Assembly (NCBI GenBank): GCA_030063045.1
Contig: JAQSEB010000138.1
Span: 1,550,001-1,614,000, forward strand
Length of the DNA: 64,000 nucleotides
Origin: Pratylenchus scribneri
Taxonomy: Eukaryota; Nematoda; Chromadorea; Rhabditida; Pratylenchidae
Direction of reading: 5' to 3'
Positions 12,924 to 28,348 of this stretch are shown piece by piece. The notes beneath the pieces are model-generated. The model was given only the letters and a program-made list of their open reading frames with translations. It was not told the DNA's origin and made no database searches. A program made the position numbers and the translations under genes. Within the stretch, counting starts at the first letter, position 1. Each line of letters starts with the position of its first letter.

Positions 12924-14031
12924 TTCATCAGATGCATGAACCAGCAAGAATGCTACTAATGAGAAATGATGGATAGTTTAAACAATTTATTTTAAAATGA
13001 TGTGATGAAAAACATTTTTTTTTTGATTTTTTGGGAGAAATTTTATGGATCGTCCATATTTATGTGTGATTTTACCAATGTTGATAAATTTGTTGCAAAC
13101 AAAAATGAATTGATTAAATTAAAATAATTTAAATATTTTTTGAGTTCTGTATTTGTATGGTACTTTATAGTCAGAAGATTTGGACAAGGAAAATGATTAA
13201 ACTATTATTGATTAACTGATTAATATAAAAGGAAGAATAGAATAAAAAAATATGTGATTATGATTAAAATTTTAGTATTTATTATAACAATTTTATGAGC
13301 ATGGAATTTATATATAAGTTATTAATCATTGATGGCAAATTTACTGATGATGCATTTTTAAATATCGAATTGCAATTAAATAAAGGATTGCTATTTTATT
13401 TACTAAATTAATTTTATCTTTATCCAAAAACGTAAAATTTAGGGCCAGAAATTTTGGCTAAAAATGATGAATGAAAAATTAAAAGCTATAAAACTCCGAA
13501 AATATTTGATTTTTTAACTATTCAAAATTTAAAGCCTAAAATCAATTCTCTGGCCAGAAATAAAAGATTAAACATTTTTTAAATTAATTTTAATAAAAAA
13601 TAATATATTCTAAAATCAATAAATCATCATTTTTCGAGAACTTTATATCTTAGTTATAATGAATTTAAGGACTTATTATTATTAGAGAATAATAATTAAG
13701 GGTCAAAATTAAATATTATTTTTCCCCAAAAAAACTTTTTCCAAATAAAATTTCACTTTTGGGTTCATCGGGTCTATAAAAATTTTCTGGGGGGAAGGGA
13801 GGTATTGGGGATTCAAAAGAGTCTTTTGGAGAATAAAAGTTTTTTCAGCGGATTTTTTGGGAGAGAATAGAGAAAAATGTTACCAGGTTAAAAATTAGAC
13901 AGGATGAAAATTAGTAATTTTATTAAGAATTTTTGCATTCAAAAAATGCCAATAATTCCACACAAAAATTAATGACAATTTTAATGATTTTTAATAAATA
14001 ATTATATTTACCATCCATTCTTTTTGCATAG
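12924..14031. other. Spacer between copy A and the orphan chemoreceptor exon
   Basis: AT-rich, without a supportable gene. AAATTTGTTGCAA near 13085 recurs after copy B near 19334, marking shared downstream sequence of the duplicated unit. A short inverted pair, GGCCAGAAA/TCTGGCC, flanks 13442-13560. Confidence 0.55.
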
Positions 14032-14247
14032 CTCCAAATGGCCACCTCCTTTCTTCAACATTACATCCCATTGCTGAATCCAGTTGCCACTATTCTGATC
14101 AATTCCCCATATCGACTCGCAATTGTTCATTTGGCATGGGAACAGCCGCGACAAATGTTACAAAGAATCCATTCAAAGGCCATAAGCAAAATTAGCAGCA
14201 CCACTAATCCATCGAATTCATCGAATACAAAAGAGACAAAAATTTGA
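14032..14247 (+). pseudogene. Orphan copy of the last chemoreceptor exon (possible alternative terminal exon)
   Basis: This 216-base segment matches the last exon of the chemoreceptor (7903-8118) with eight substitutions in 72 codons, all at third positions and all silent. The acceptor TTTTTGCATAG, the phase-0 start and the TGA stop are kept. The rest of a second receptor is not found upstream. It may be a relic of the tandem duplication, or an alternative 3' exon reached by splicing from the donor at 7364 across copy A. I list it as a pseudogene because no complete second gene is visible, but the silent-only pattern argues that it was recently, or still is, translated. Confidence 0.6.
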
Positions 14248-14689
14248 TAATTTATTGGGAAAATTATGCAAAAAATTAAAGAATTTGTAATTTGAGGAAA
14301 AGTAAATTTACATATATTATTTAAATCGCATTAAATTATGCCATTATTAATTATTATTTATAAATTTTAAAAATTATTTTCGAAAAAATTTTTTTATTTA
14401 TTATATTTCAACTGGAATGGAAATTTATGACCTATTAATTAGTGAAATACACTAAAAATTTATTCGTAACACAAAATTAAATTTATTTAAGGAAAAATTT
14501 GATAAATATAGGTTTAATCTTTAATTGCTTATGTAATTTATTGATTGATTTAAATTCAATTTTCAGCATTTTTTCAATAATATATGCTAAACTTTGAGTC
14601 AAATTTTCACTCAATGAGTTGAATTTCCGGTACTTTTTCTTGTTTGTATCCACTTTTTGGGTCAGTTGAGGAAAAATGAAGTTAGCCTC

Positions 14690-15270
14690 TATTGACCATC
14701 AGGATTAGGGTTAGGGTTATTCGGGGTCATTCAAGGATAGCATCTATGGTAAACCTTCACGGTGCTTTCACTATGGGGAAGGAATAATCAAAAGGCGGGG
14801 CATAAAAAGAATAAAAGAAAAAGGGCAGAGTGAAAGAAGGGAGTCCCGCTGCCCGACCTCGACCCATAGAAGGGGGAAGAGAAAGAGGCGACTAAAGGGA
14901 GAATGGTGGAATTAAACAATGAGAAGATGCGAGGGCATTTCATTGGATTTATAAATAAACTCGGTTTTGAACTAAAAATACAAGAACTCGGTCAAAAATA
15001 CAAATTTTCTAAAAATTCCTAGCCTATCTTGTAGAGAAAAAAATTCTGCACAAAATTGGAGGTGGAAATTAAAAACTTTAGGTTTGGAACCGAGATAGCC
15101 TGGGGCACCCTAATCGACTTTTTTTTTGGATGAGATAGTAGGGGAAAATATGCAGGCATTGGGAAAAATGCGATATAGAATGAAGGGGGTTTTGATCATT
15201 CCTTCCCCATAGTGAAAGCACCGTGAACCTTTATAATGACTCTAACCCCTAATTTTAATGACCTAAGGGG
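14690..15270. mobile_element. Inverted-repeat element, about 580 bp
   Basis: The left arm has CGGTGCTTTCACTATGGGGA near 14760, and the right arm has its complement TCCCCATAGTGAAAGCACCG near 15204. AACCTTCACGG/CCGTGAACCTT and TGATTATTCCTT-type words extend the match outwards. The left edge contains two telomere-like TTAGGG units, but they are internal to the element. No transposase frame is seen. Confidence 0.6.
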
Positions 15271-15879
15271 GATCCGGGATCCTTTCGCTTACAAAAAAGG
15301 GGTTACAAACGAGACAATAACAATACCGAATTTTCAACTATACGAGGTATAACAAATCACTATTTTTAATAAACTAATTTTTTATAATTAACCAGCAGAG
15401 TGCAGACTGCAGAGAAATAAAATAGCTAATTGAATAAAAAAATTATTCGAAAAAAATTGAATTATTTACCTCTTGAATCAATGTCGACATTGAGGAGATC
15501 AACCGTTTAACGTTGATTTTTGATGCATTGCTCAGTCAAATAATCGCGTGCCTTTCAAATTCAAATGTCAATCATCAATTCCATATGCCCTTTCTTTCCT
15601 GTCTGGATTTTATGGAGGGCCATTTAATTTTTGATCATTCGTGAGCGGGCCAATGGCAAATTTTCCGGCAAATTGGATGGCTCAATTGATTTTTACGGGT
15701 GATTTTTTTGTGTGATTTTATTCGAGCATGCGCGCTTATTTGGTTAAATGTCGTCAATCAAAGCGGTCAAATAGGCAAATATTTCGGCAAAATTGAAATG
15801 CAATTAAATTTTATAGAATTGATTTTGATTTTTGATTCTTTATTTTATTTGATTAATGTGGATTAATTAAATTTGGCAA

Positions 15880-15887
15880 TATAAAAA
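15880..15887 (+). promoter_or_regulatory. Possible TATA box of copy B
   Basis: TATAAAAA lies 80 bases before the ATG at 15967, with no upstream ATG in between in frame. Copy A has only AT-rich sequence at the matching place, so this is a weak call. Confidence 0.35.
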
Positions 15888-15966
15888 TGCGCGGCAATTC
15901 ATCTAAAAAACATAAATCCATTTACCATTTTCCAAATCCCATTCCCCAATCCAAATCTTCAAAAAA

Positions 15967-18900
15967 ATGAATTTCCTTCCATTAATTGCTCTGATTTGTA
16001 TCTTTGCCATCTATTTTGATTTATTCTTGACCGGTGAAGCCACGAAAGGTTCAAAAAAATTGAATGGAAAACCGCATGGACATGGCCATTCTCTGATAAA
16101 ATCGGCACATTCTCCTCAAGTCGGGGTAATTAAAAAAGTGAAACCGACCAAAAGAATAGGAAATCATGGCAATATGAAACATCAAATAAAATTGAACAAT
16201 GCAAAACCTAATAAACAGCATTCCGCTTCGAATCCAAAAAATAAAGCCGGCAGTGTAAATAAGCATGCAAGCGAAAAGGTGATTCGAAAAGGAAAAGAGC
16301 TGACTGTAAAAAACGAAAAATCACAACTGCAGTCTTTGAAAAAGGATAACAATAACAAGCCAGCCGGTATAATTAATAAAATTAATAAATTTGATAAGTG
16401 TAATTTTATGAACATTAGATTATCTACAACACAGATGGTTTATAAATAATTTAAAATCGATAAAGAGACAATAATTATATACTAATATATATGTAGTAGA
16501 TAATTCTGGGAATTAGCTATTCCTGGGATTAGCTAGGGGTTTTGGAAAGCTAATTTTGGGAAACTCGGCTTCTAGGCGTCGTACAGACTCGAGAGAGAGT
16601 CCATTCGATTCGTCATGGACGATTTACTATAAGAAATTTCAATTACATACCGAATTATGGGCTAGGGTTAGGGTTATGTTTCAAGGTGGCATGGGTTTTA
16701 GGGGTTTTGGGCTAGGGTTTAGGGGCTAAGATTAGGGTTTAGAGGTCTGTAATTGAAATTTCATATAGTAATTGACCATGACGAATCGAATGAGCCTACT
16801 CTCGAGTCTTTACGATTTCTAGAAACCGAGATTCCCGAAATTAGCTAGCTAGCTAATCCCGGGACTAGCTAATTCCCAGAATTAGCTGTAACATATATAA
16901 TATATATGTTGCAGGTAAGTTTGAAATTTAGGATTATTCGAATAATCCTAGGTAAATTTGAATTTTCTCTGACTTTCTGCCACACTCTCTAACACACTCT
17001 CTATTTCTTGCTTTTTTATATTACCTATGTCACACTCACTATTCTCTACTTTTCTAATCAAAAAAGTGAGAAATAGTGTGTAAAATTCAAATTTACCTAG
17101 TATTATTCGGTACTTGTATACTTTGTATCCGCCAGAACCCTTAAAAAATTTCGATTTTTTTTTTCGCTTTAAAATCAATTTTAAATGTTTATTAATGCAT
17201 TTTTATAACAAAAAAAACAACAAAGTGAATTAAATGGGGTATATTTGTGAAACTTGAGACCAAAAATGGAAAAAAATATCGGGTCCTCCAAATTCTTTTC
17301 GCCACATAAATTCATGCACATAGCTTATAAATGCTGATCGGTGTGTGCCAAAGCGTTTCTTATGCCCATGTTTGAATTTCTGCCACGTGCTTTCAATGGT
17401 ATTCGTGTGTTGTTTTGAAATAGGATCGACGAAATTTTTGCTGTGGTTGACTGTGTAATGAGTGTAGAGTTCAGGAAGATCCTTGATTTTGTTGTATGCT
17501 TTCCAACAGTCCGACACGATTATTGATCCTGGGCGAATGTACTGTTGAATGTATGGAAGAAGGCTGTCGGCAACATAAATTAAACATTTAAAATTGATTT
17601 TAAAGCGAAAAAAAAATTCGCAATTTTTTAAGGGTTCTGGCGGATACAAAGTATACAAGTACCTATTATTCGAATAATCCTAAAATTCAAATTTACCTAC
17701 GACATAAATAAACCAAAAATTTATAAACAAAAAATTAAAGCAGAGAAAGCAATGGGCAAATTGGACAAAAACAAGAAAAAGAAACATTCACCAGTGGTTA
17801 CCGCTAAAATTGATAATTTGGAATCTCAACTTGAATTTTGCCTTACAAAATGTTGTAAAACCGCCGACGGTTTATTGGTACAAAAAGAAGGGCATTGCCA
17901 AAATCAAAAACAATCCACTGTGCTTGTTCGACGAAAACGTGCATGGATTAATTGCGGCTCTTGTTGGGATAATTACAATAATACCGAATGGAATATGTGT
18001 CCCAGATGCTTTCCGAGTCGTAGGAATCCTAAAAATATAAGTCGAAATAGAATGGGATATGTATAGAGGGATGATCAGTGATAAAAGGAGGTTTAATATG
18101 GAGTAAAATTTTTGAGAAAACTTCCGGAGAAATTTCCATAAATTTCAATGAAAAATTAGGTAGATGACGATGAAATAACGAGTTACGACATTTGCGGACA
18201 CGATAATTGTGGCGAACGAAATGATCTGATGAGAATGGTGGTAAAGCTGCTGTAGCATTGTTTATGGCATTTTATTAGGCATAAAATTTGCTACCAAAAA
18301 CATTTGGTTTTTGTTTCTGGCAGTGTTTTTGGCTATAACTCTGTGAATATCCAACAATGGACAATGCATTTGATATCATTTTGTAACTAATTTTATGCCT
18401 AATGAAATGCTATAAACAATGGCCAAAGTGGCTTTATACCATCGGCATCGATCATTTCGTTCGCAATTATCGCACATCCAGAAATAATCCATCCATAATC
18501 TAATTATGAATCAAAATTTTGGGAATTTCAATAAAAATTTATGTATATTTGCAATATTAATTAACGGGTAAAATTTTGGAGTATATATGCTATACTATTC
18601 ATTTATAGAGGCGCAAAACCTTCTGGGCGATGTCACCCGTGAGAGAAATCCCGCTGAAAGTTCTGATGGGAACACAAGAATTTATAATGTTCCTGGGAGT
18701 ACCCTGCTTTTGCCTCAAGGAGTAGAATCGGAAGCCGAATCAGAAACAGAATCAGAAAACGCTGATGAAGAATATAATCAAGATGAGGGTGGTGAATATG
18801 GTGATGATGCTTATTATGGTAATGAAGATGATGATGGAAGTGAAATTGATGGGGACAACAATGGCAATGAAGGAGGAAATAGTGACGATGACAACAATGA

Positions 18901-18988
18901 TGACAATAATATCTATGTAGAAAGTAGTACTGACAATGAAGACAATACTGACGATGAAAACAATACTGATAGTGACGATAGTGATTGA
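15967..18988 (+). CDS. Putative secreted Cys-rich protein with long acidic tail, copy B (candidate effector)
   Basis: Exons 15967-16366, 17744-18016 and 18609-18988 join in phases 1 and 1 to 350 residues. The signal peptide (MNFLPLIALICIFAIYFDLF) is close to that of copy A. Residues 25-160 are basic and His/Asn/Lys-rich. Cysteines at 166, 170, 171, 185, 203, 206, 218 and 221 keep copy A's spacing exactly. The tail (about 225-350) is extremely acidic, made of Asp, Glu, Asn, Ser and Gly, and far longer than copy A's. The donor at 18016 (GTCGTA) is weak, but it is in the same place and phase as copy A's. A basic middle plus acidic tail could interact with each other or with nucleic acids and chromatin; this is inference. 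Both introns are full of mobile DNA. Confidence 0.72.
16484..16905. mobile_element. Foldback element, family B, with telomere-like centre
   Basis: Inverted halves share GAATTAGCTA, GATTCGTCATGG, CCATGACGAATCGAATGA and AAATTTCAATTACA. The centre has GGGTTAGGG-like words near 16665-16740. The right end reads AGCTGTAACATATATAA. It lies in intron 1 of copy B. Other copies of the family lie at 41410-41765, 46090-46590, 57085-57490 and 62575-62975. Confidence 0.7.
17109..17663. mobile_element. Truncated Merlin (IS1016-like) DNA transposon
   Basis: Terminal inverted repeats of about 90 bases begin GGTACTTGTATACTTTG. Both sides carry TATTATTC (17101-17108 and 17664-17671), an 8-bp target duplication as expected for Merlin. 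Only the C-terminal part of a transposase lies between the repeats, so the element is internally deleted and non-autonomous. Confidence 0.82.
17230..17658 (-). pseudogene. Merlin/IS1595-type DDE transposase fragment
   Basis: The frame reads out of the terminal repeat into IIVSDCWKAYN (a catalytic Asp region) and then HTNTIESTWQKFKHGHKKR, which carries the N-x-E motif of IS1595/ISXO2-like transposases. The end is HEFMWRKEFG. The N-terminal half and the first catalytic Asp are missing. The first codons come from repeat sequence, so this is a remnant rather than a working gene. Confidence 0.8.
18155..18490. mobile_element. Palindromic element, family C, copy 1
   Basis: Left: CATTTGCGGACACGATAATT, ATGGTGGTAAAGC, TTAGGCATAAAATT. 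The right arm repeats these inverted: AATTTTATGCCTAA, GCTTTATACCAT, CATTTCGTTCGCAATTAT. It lies in intron 2 of copy B. A better-preserved copy is at 45245-45615. Confidence 0.7.
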
Positions 18989-19814
18989 TTGATTGATTGA
19001 AATTGAAAGAGTGAAATTAATGGAAGAATTTATGGGAAAAAATATCGAATTGAATTTTAAGCACATTCATGATAAAAAATTTGGTACTTTCCCATTTTCG
19101 AGGGGGGGAGGGCTTTTCTCTCTCAATAATTTTCTGCTTCTCTAATTCCATTACAACTCTACACAAATCTCCTATTATCTTGCTATCTTATTCTCTTCTA
19201 TATTCATCATTTCCCCCCCCCCCCCCCCCCCCGATAATGGGAAAGTACCAAAAATTTTATATGAAGTGATTATAACAATTTTATGTGATTGAATTGAATA
19301 TTTTAAATATTTGATCATTTTTAAAAAGTGATGGATAAATTTGTTGCAAGCAAAATGGATTTTTTATTAGATTTGCTCAAAGTCGGTTTAAAGATGTCGG
19401 TTTTGAGCTTGGTTTTCAATTTTAAAAAAAAGCGATATTTTTTTTTTCACAAAAATTCTCATTTCCTAGTATTTTAAAATGCTTCGATTTTGTCACTCCA
19501 TTTATCCCAAAAAAAAATTCATTGATTGAATTTTCATATTTTTTAATTTTTTCCAATCTTTACGGATGAATTAGGAATGAAAATTCCAATTTTTTGCCTA
19601 AACCATCAAAACCTTCTCCAAAATAAATTATATAAAACGATTTATAAAATACAAATTAATGCGGAATAAAATGATTCCAAAAGCAAGTGGCAAAAAAACA
19701 TATATGATAATTCAAAATTGGTTTATATCAATCAAGTAGAATTAAATAAGAAATTTTATTCATAAAATCCAAATTGCGCATCCATTCTTTTTTCTCTTTT
19801 ATTATTATGCCACT
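18989..19814. other. Convergent intergenic region
   Basis: Lies between the 3' ends of copy B (+) and the zinc-finger gene (-). It contains the Merlin-type MITE at 19083-19249 and otherwise AT-rich sequence without a gene. Confidence 0.6.
19083..19249. mobile_element. Merlin-type MITE with 8-bp target duplication
   Basis: Ends are GGTACTTTCCCATT and the complement AATGGGAAAGTACC. AAAAATTT flanks both sides (19075-19082 and 19250-19257). The GGTACTT terminus and 8-bp duplication match the Merlin copy at 17109-17663, while the interior is unrelated pyrimidine-rich DNA ending in a run of about 20 C. Confidence 0.75.
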
Positions 19815-24075
<4,261 letters not shown>

Positions 24076-25919
24076 TCTCTCTAAAATTAATAAAAAAAAT
24101 TGACACATATTTATATTTTGTTGAAAATTTAAGGAGAAATGTCTCAACATTTATTTCCTTTGTTAGGCAAAAATAAATGCAATCAAAATAATTTGCCTTT
24201 TAAGGCAATTTCCCATCAACTCAAATTCCGCGCATCCACAATGAGAATATAGAATAATAAAATTGTATGCTGATTGTGATGAATTGCCTAATTCCATTGA
24301 CTTTGATTTTTTATTTTTTGATTCTAAAATTTCTATTTTGCATATTTAATTGAATTGGACGGAGTAAATTAAATTTTAGAGATGACTATATCATTTAATT
24401 TATTTATTAATCCTTGGAAGGATTAATGTAATTGTTTTTTTAAAATAATTTTTAATTATTGATCCGATCATAAAAATTTTATTGAAACATTTTCTTGACA
24501 TCTTTTCACACTAACTCGATTATTCTAAATTTTTGCAATACAATAAAATAATATAAAGATTAAATATAATGTCGAATAATTCATCTCTTTTCTCGTGCAT
24601 TTTTCTTGCAATTCTTTTGCCATTGTTTGTGCGCCTCTACCCAAATTCCGGTAACCGCAATTGACGCGCAAAGTGGAAAAAAAGATGAGAAGAAGTGAAG
24701 GAATTGAGAATTAACCAAAAGATGAGTAGTCATTGAAAAAAAAGGAGTCAATTACTGGATGGACAGATTTTTTGAAGAAGAAGAAGACATCCATCCAAAT
24801 GGCCATATGGCCATAATGACGTATCGGACATGGAATTGGGAAACAAGTTTTTTCGGACCAAGGACAAGGACAACATTTGTGTCCTTCTTCTTCACGGAAA
24901 TTTATGTGTGAAGACCATAACGCATAATTCACGACCGGTAATTTCGGGACTTAAGGGATGGACGCACCAATTGGCAAATTGGTTAAGAGAAGGACACACT
25001 TTAGTAATTTGTACACTTATAATTTGTTTGAATGCATCCATAATATTCTGGTGAACTATATCTTTCTAATCTCATATAGCATCCTCTAATTATTATTATT
25101 AATGAATAAAAATAAGCATAGCCCAAATTGATAATTAAAGTAATTTTTATCACTTGTAAATTTAGAATTATGCCAATAATGCCAATTTTGTTAAGCAATC
25201 CTTACCTTAATTAGAACACATTTTTAAATTTCGGTATATCCTTACCGAAATGGTCAAATATTTTTGAATACATGTTAGAATCCGAAAATTATCCAAGATG
25301 GAAAATAAATGGGATAATTTTTTAAACTTATTAAACCATATGATATACTTAAATATTGAATATTTTTTATTCATTTTTTTGATTGCAATATTTCAGGTTA
25401 AATCGGCCGTTTAATATTCAAAAAAATATGCTGGAAACCAGAAAAATAAATCAATTTAGCCGAACACTATTAGCGTATGAATGAAAAAATATTTCATATA
25501 TTTTTTTTTTTTGTAATTAAAGATCCTTGCTAATATGGTGGGATTTTGCCAGCTCTCAATTGCCGGTAAATATATTTTCGAATTGCTTTAAAAAAATAAA
25601 TTTTAACCAAAAATTTTTCATATTAATTAAATCAACATTTTTTTAAAATTTTAAGAGGAAGACCAATTTAATTTTGTTACGAAAAAATATTAAAGTTTGA
25701 GGAGGCAATAAATTTTAGTCAATATTAAATTTTCCTTATGACCAAAAATAAAGACTCAAAAAATATATTCATAAATTAATTAATTTTATTGCAAAATAAT
25801 ATTTTTCTATTATTTCTTGGTTCTAATTTCATTAAAAATGATTGAATTTTATTTCTTTATTTTTAATTAAGCGAAAAAATGTCCAAAAATCTCATGAATA
25901 TGAATTTGATTATTTTAAG
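24076..25919. other. Intergenic region
   Basis: Separates the zinc-finger gene (-) from the Ala/Pro-rich gene (+). Probable promoters of both lie here. A small open stretch, ATGGTGGGATTTTGCC at 25534 followed by a GTAAAT donor, could be a 5' exon, but its phase does not fit the ATG exon at 25920. No other gene is supported. Confidence 0.5.
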
Positions 25920-27555
25920 ATGGCTTGTCTGCCGCCCGGGCGTTATTTTGCAACGGCACCCGGTGGTCCTGCACCGATAGCAGCGGCAATGCCAGCCGCA
26001 ATTGGACCCGCACCTGGATTTTTTGCCGCCTCGCCTCCGGCAATTCCACCCGGATGTGCTCCGGTGATTCGACCTGCAATGGTTGCGGGGAATTTTATCC
26101 CATTTTTGGATCTAGTTTAAAAATCATTCGAATAATTTGGCTTAAATAGACAAAAAAATCAGATATGAAAAATTAAATTCCCAAAATTATTTATTTTAAT
26201 TAAATGTCCGAAATTTAAATTCATTTTTTTCCAAGGCCGCATTTGCGCCAGCCGCCCCAGTGGCTGCAATGCCGGCGATGCCCGTTCTTCGAACTCCACC
26301 CGGTTTTATGCCTGCAGCCGCCTTTCCTGCATTCACACCGGCAGCCGCATTTCCAGGCAATTAATTTATTCTATAATTATTTTTGTAATTACAATAAAAT
26401 TAGGTTATAATAATTTGGCCATAAATAATATTTTCAGTTTAAAAAAATTTTTTAAACAATAAATAAATATATTTAATGATTAAAAATATTCCAAAATATA
26501 GCAAAAATTAAATTTCCTAAAAATTAAGCCAAAATTTATTACTAAAATTTGAGCTTAAAAAAATCATCTGTAAAATTTCTCCTACATAATAATTTAAATA
26601 TTCCTTTCACAGGTTTAACGCCAGCCGCTGCATTCCCGACACTTTTACCCGCAGCCGCCATTCCTTTCCATGCACCAGCAGCAGCGCCCGGCTTTCTGCC
26701 GACATATTCCCCATCGGTGGCAATTCCAGCTGCGCCAGCCGCTGCTGTCCTTCGAGCTCCACCTCCAGTTGCCGCTTTTCCTTGTTACTCAGTTTTTAAG
26801 GTACTGTACATCGATAAAATCAAATTACTAATCAAATCAAAATTGTATTTGATGCCAGATTGGGAGAAATTTAGTGGATTTATAGTTTATAAGAGTGGAA
26901 AAAATGGTTTCGGTTTAAGAAATTCGACTAAATTTAAAACCGAAATTAGGAGAAACCAAAAATCGAAATTTTTCACAAATTGAAAACCCAGTTTTAAAAT
27001 CGATACTTTTGTAAATATAAGTTTGAAAACTAGACTAATTTATATAAAAAGTCTAATTAGAAAAATTGCCAAATTAGGGACGGGATCTAATTTTATTTTA
27101 ATTTTGGTAAAATTTAAACAAATTCCGGTCAATCTAATTCATCAATGGATAAATTTAAAAAAATATACAAACATTCCTTGAGGTAATCTAATAAATGATA
27201 AAAAAAGAAAATATATAATTTATTTAATTCAAGACATTGATGCATTATTTAAGCTTGCTCTTAAAAATTTAAAAATATATATTTAAATATTATTAAATTT
27301 TCAATGGCCTTAGAATAGACCCATTTTATCCATCGAATTGTTAAAATTTTTTTTAATTTTTAATTTTTCTTTATTTTCAAATTTTTTAAGGGAAAGAAAA
27401 TGGCCAAGAAAGAAATCACTGATTTGGATAAATTGAATGCGAAACCGTTGGCTGCAAAATTGGTCTTTCGACGAGGTGTTTTATTGTCCGAATTGATGAG
27501 GACAACGAATTCATTGGCAAAAGGACAAAATGAATTGGCATTGGTCCGAAATTGA
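25920..27555 (+). CDS. Ala/Pro-rich low-complexity protein
   Basis: Exons 25920-26081, 26236-26356, 26613-26800 and 27391-27555 join in frame to 211 residues. Residues 1-157 are built from Ala, Pro, Gly and Phe, with recurring TPAAAFP, MPA and GFM/GFL words. GC content is far above the flanks. The last 54 residues are charged (KKEITDLDKLNAKPLA) and end LALVRN. No signal peptide or known domain is visible. The same frame stays Ala/Pro-rich over three separate exons, which supports it over the alternative frames. Intron 2 would use a GC donor (CAG|GCAATT). A structural, cuticle-like or RNA-associated role is possible, but nothing in the sequence decides it. Confidence 0.6.
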
Positions 27556-28348
27556 TGAAGAATATTTTGCATTGAAAATATTCTTTTTGGATATTTTTGG
27601 AGTGAAACATTTTTGAAAATAACAAATTTTGCAAATTTATTTTGTTTTTTTTTTTTATTTTTGCTCGAATAAAATTCAATTTTTATTTTGGTAAATTTTT
27701 CTAGTTGATTCGTCGGAGTTAATGTTGGAGTTAATAAAATAAAATTTTTTCTAACCCAGAAAATTTTCAAATTTATATTTTCCGATTTAGAAAAGTGTCA
27801 TCTATCTTTAGGTAAAAAATAATTATTTTTGGCCAACTAGAAAAAATTATTTGATAAAGACTCAAAAAATCCTACTCCTGAAAAATTCCGACGCGTCGGA
27901 TCCATTTGTTAAATGTAGCTTAAGAAAAAAATTAATTTTAATAATTGCAAAAAAATTTATTCAATTATAAAAACTATATCAATATTTTCTTCCCTTCCTT
28001 TTTATTTTTCATCATGGATTTCCTTTCTAAAAATATAAGGACAATTTAAATTAATGCAACATTCTGTAGATTTTAGGGCATCATAAAATAGCATTTATCC
28101 ATATCCGTTCAAATGATTAATAATGGATTTGGTTCATAATGATTTGGAAATCCAATGCAATTCAATGGAAAAGTTTTCATATTTATTGGCTAAGAGAATA
28201 TATAAAAATAATTTTTAAAAATATTTACTAAAATATTAAAAAAAATTTTTGGTATATGATAGTGTAGTCCGTCTTAAATAAAATGTCTTATTTTTCCATC
28301 TTTCAAAAAATTAATTCTTGGTCATTCTCTTTGTTTTCGAAGCAATTC
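27556..28348. other. Intergenic region
   Basis: AT-rich sequence between the 3' ends of the Ala/Pro-rich gene (+) and the Ly6-like gene (-). A perfect short palindrome, TCCGACGCGTCGGA, lies near 27888-27901. No gene is seen. Confidence 0.6.

Larger units (their letters stand above)
14248..15966. other. Copy 2 spacer with an inverted-repeat element
   Basis: Corresponds to the spacer after 8118 but is shorter and holds different insertions. It contains the inverted repeat at 14690-15270 and the promoter region of copy B. GTGATTTTATTCGAGC near 15713 resembles CTCATTTTATTTGAGC near 10353 upstream of copy A, suggesting shared promoter ancestry. No gene is seen. Confidence 0.55.
16906..17706. mobile_element. 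Inverted-repeat element hosting a Merlin insertion
   Basis: The left end begins ATATATGTTGCAGGTAAGTT, followed by GGATTATTCGAATAATCC. The right end, TTCAAATTTACCTACGACAT, is its degenerate complement. The Merlin element at 17109-17663 is inserted in a TATTATTCGAATAATCC palindrome of this host. Host and insertion are therefore of different ages. Confidence 0.6.

Noticed and set aside
14700..14730. TTAGGG repeats as a possible chromosome end or internal telomere
   Set aside because: Only two or three units, placed at the edge of an inverted-repeat element; similar words occur inside other elements.
18752..19066. Minus-strand Ile/Val-rich frame resembling a membrane protein
   Set aside because: Mirror of the Asp/Glu/Asn-rich tail of copy B; the plus-strand exon fits splice phase and its paralogue.
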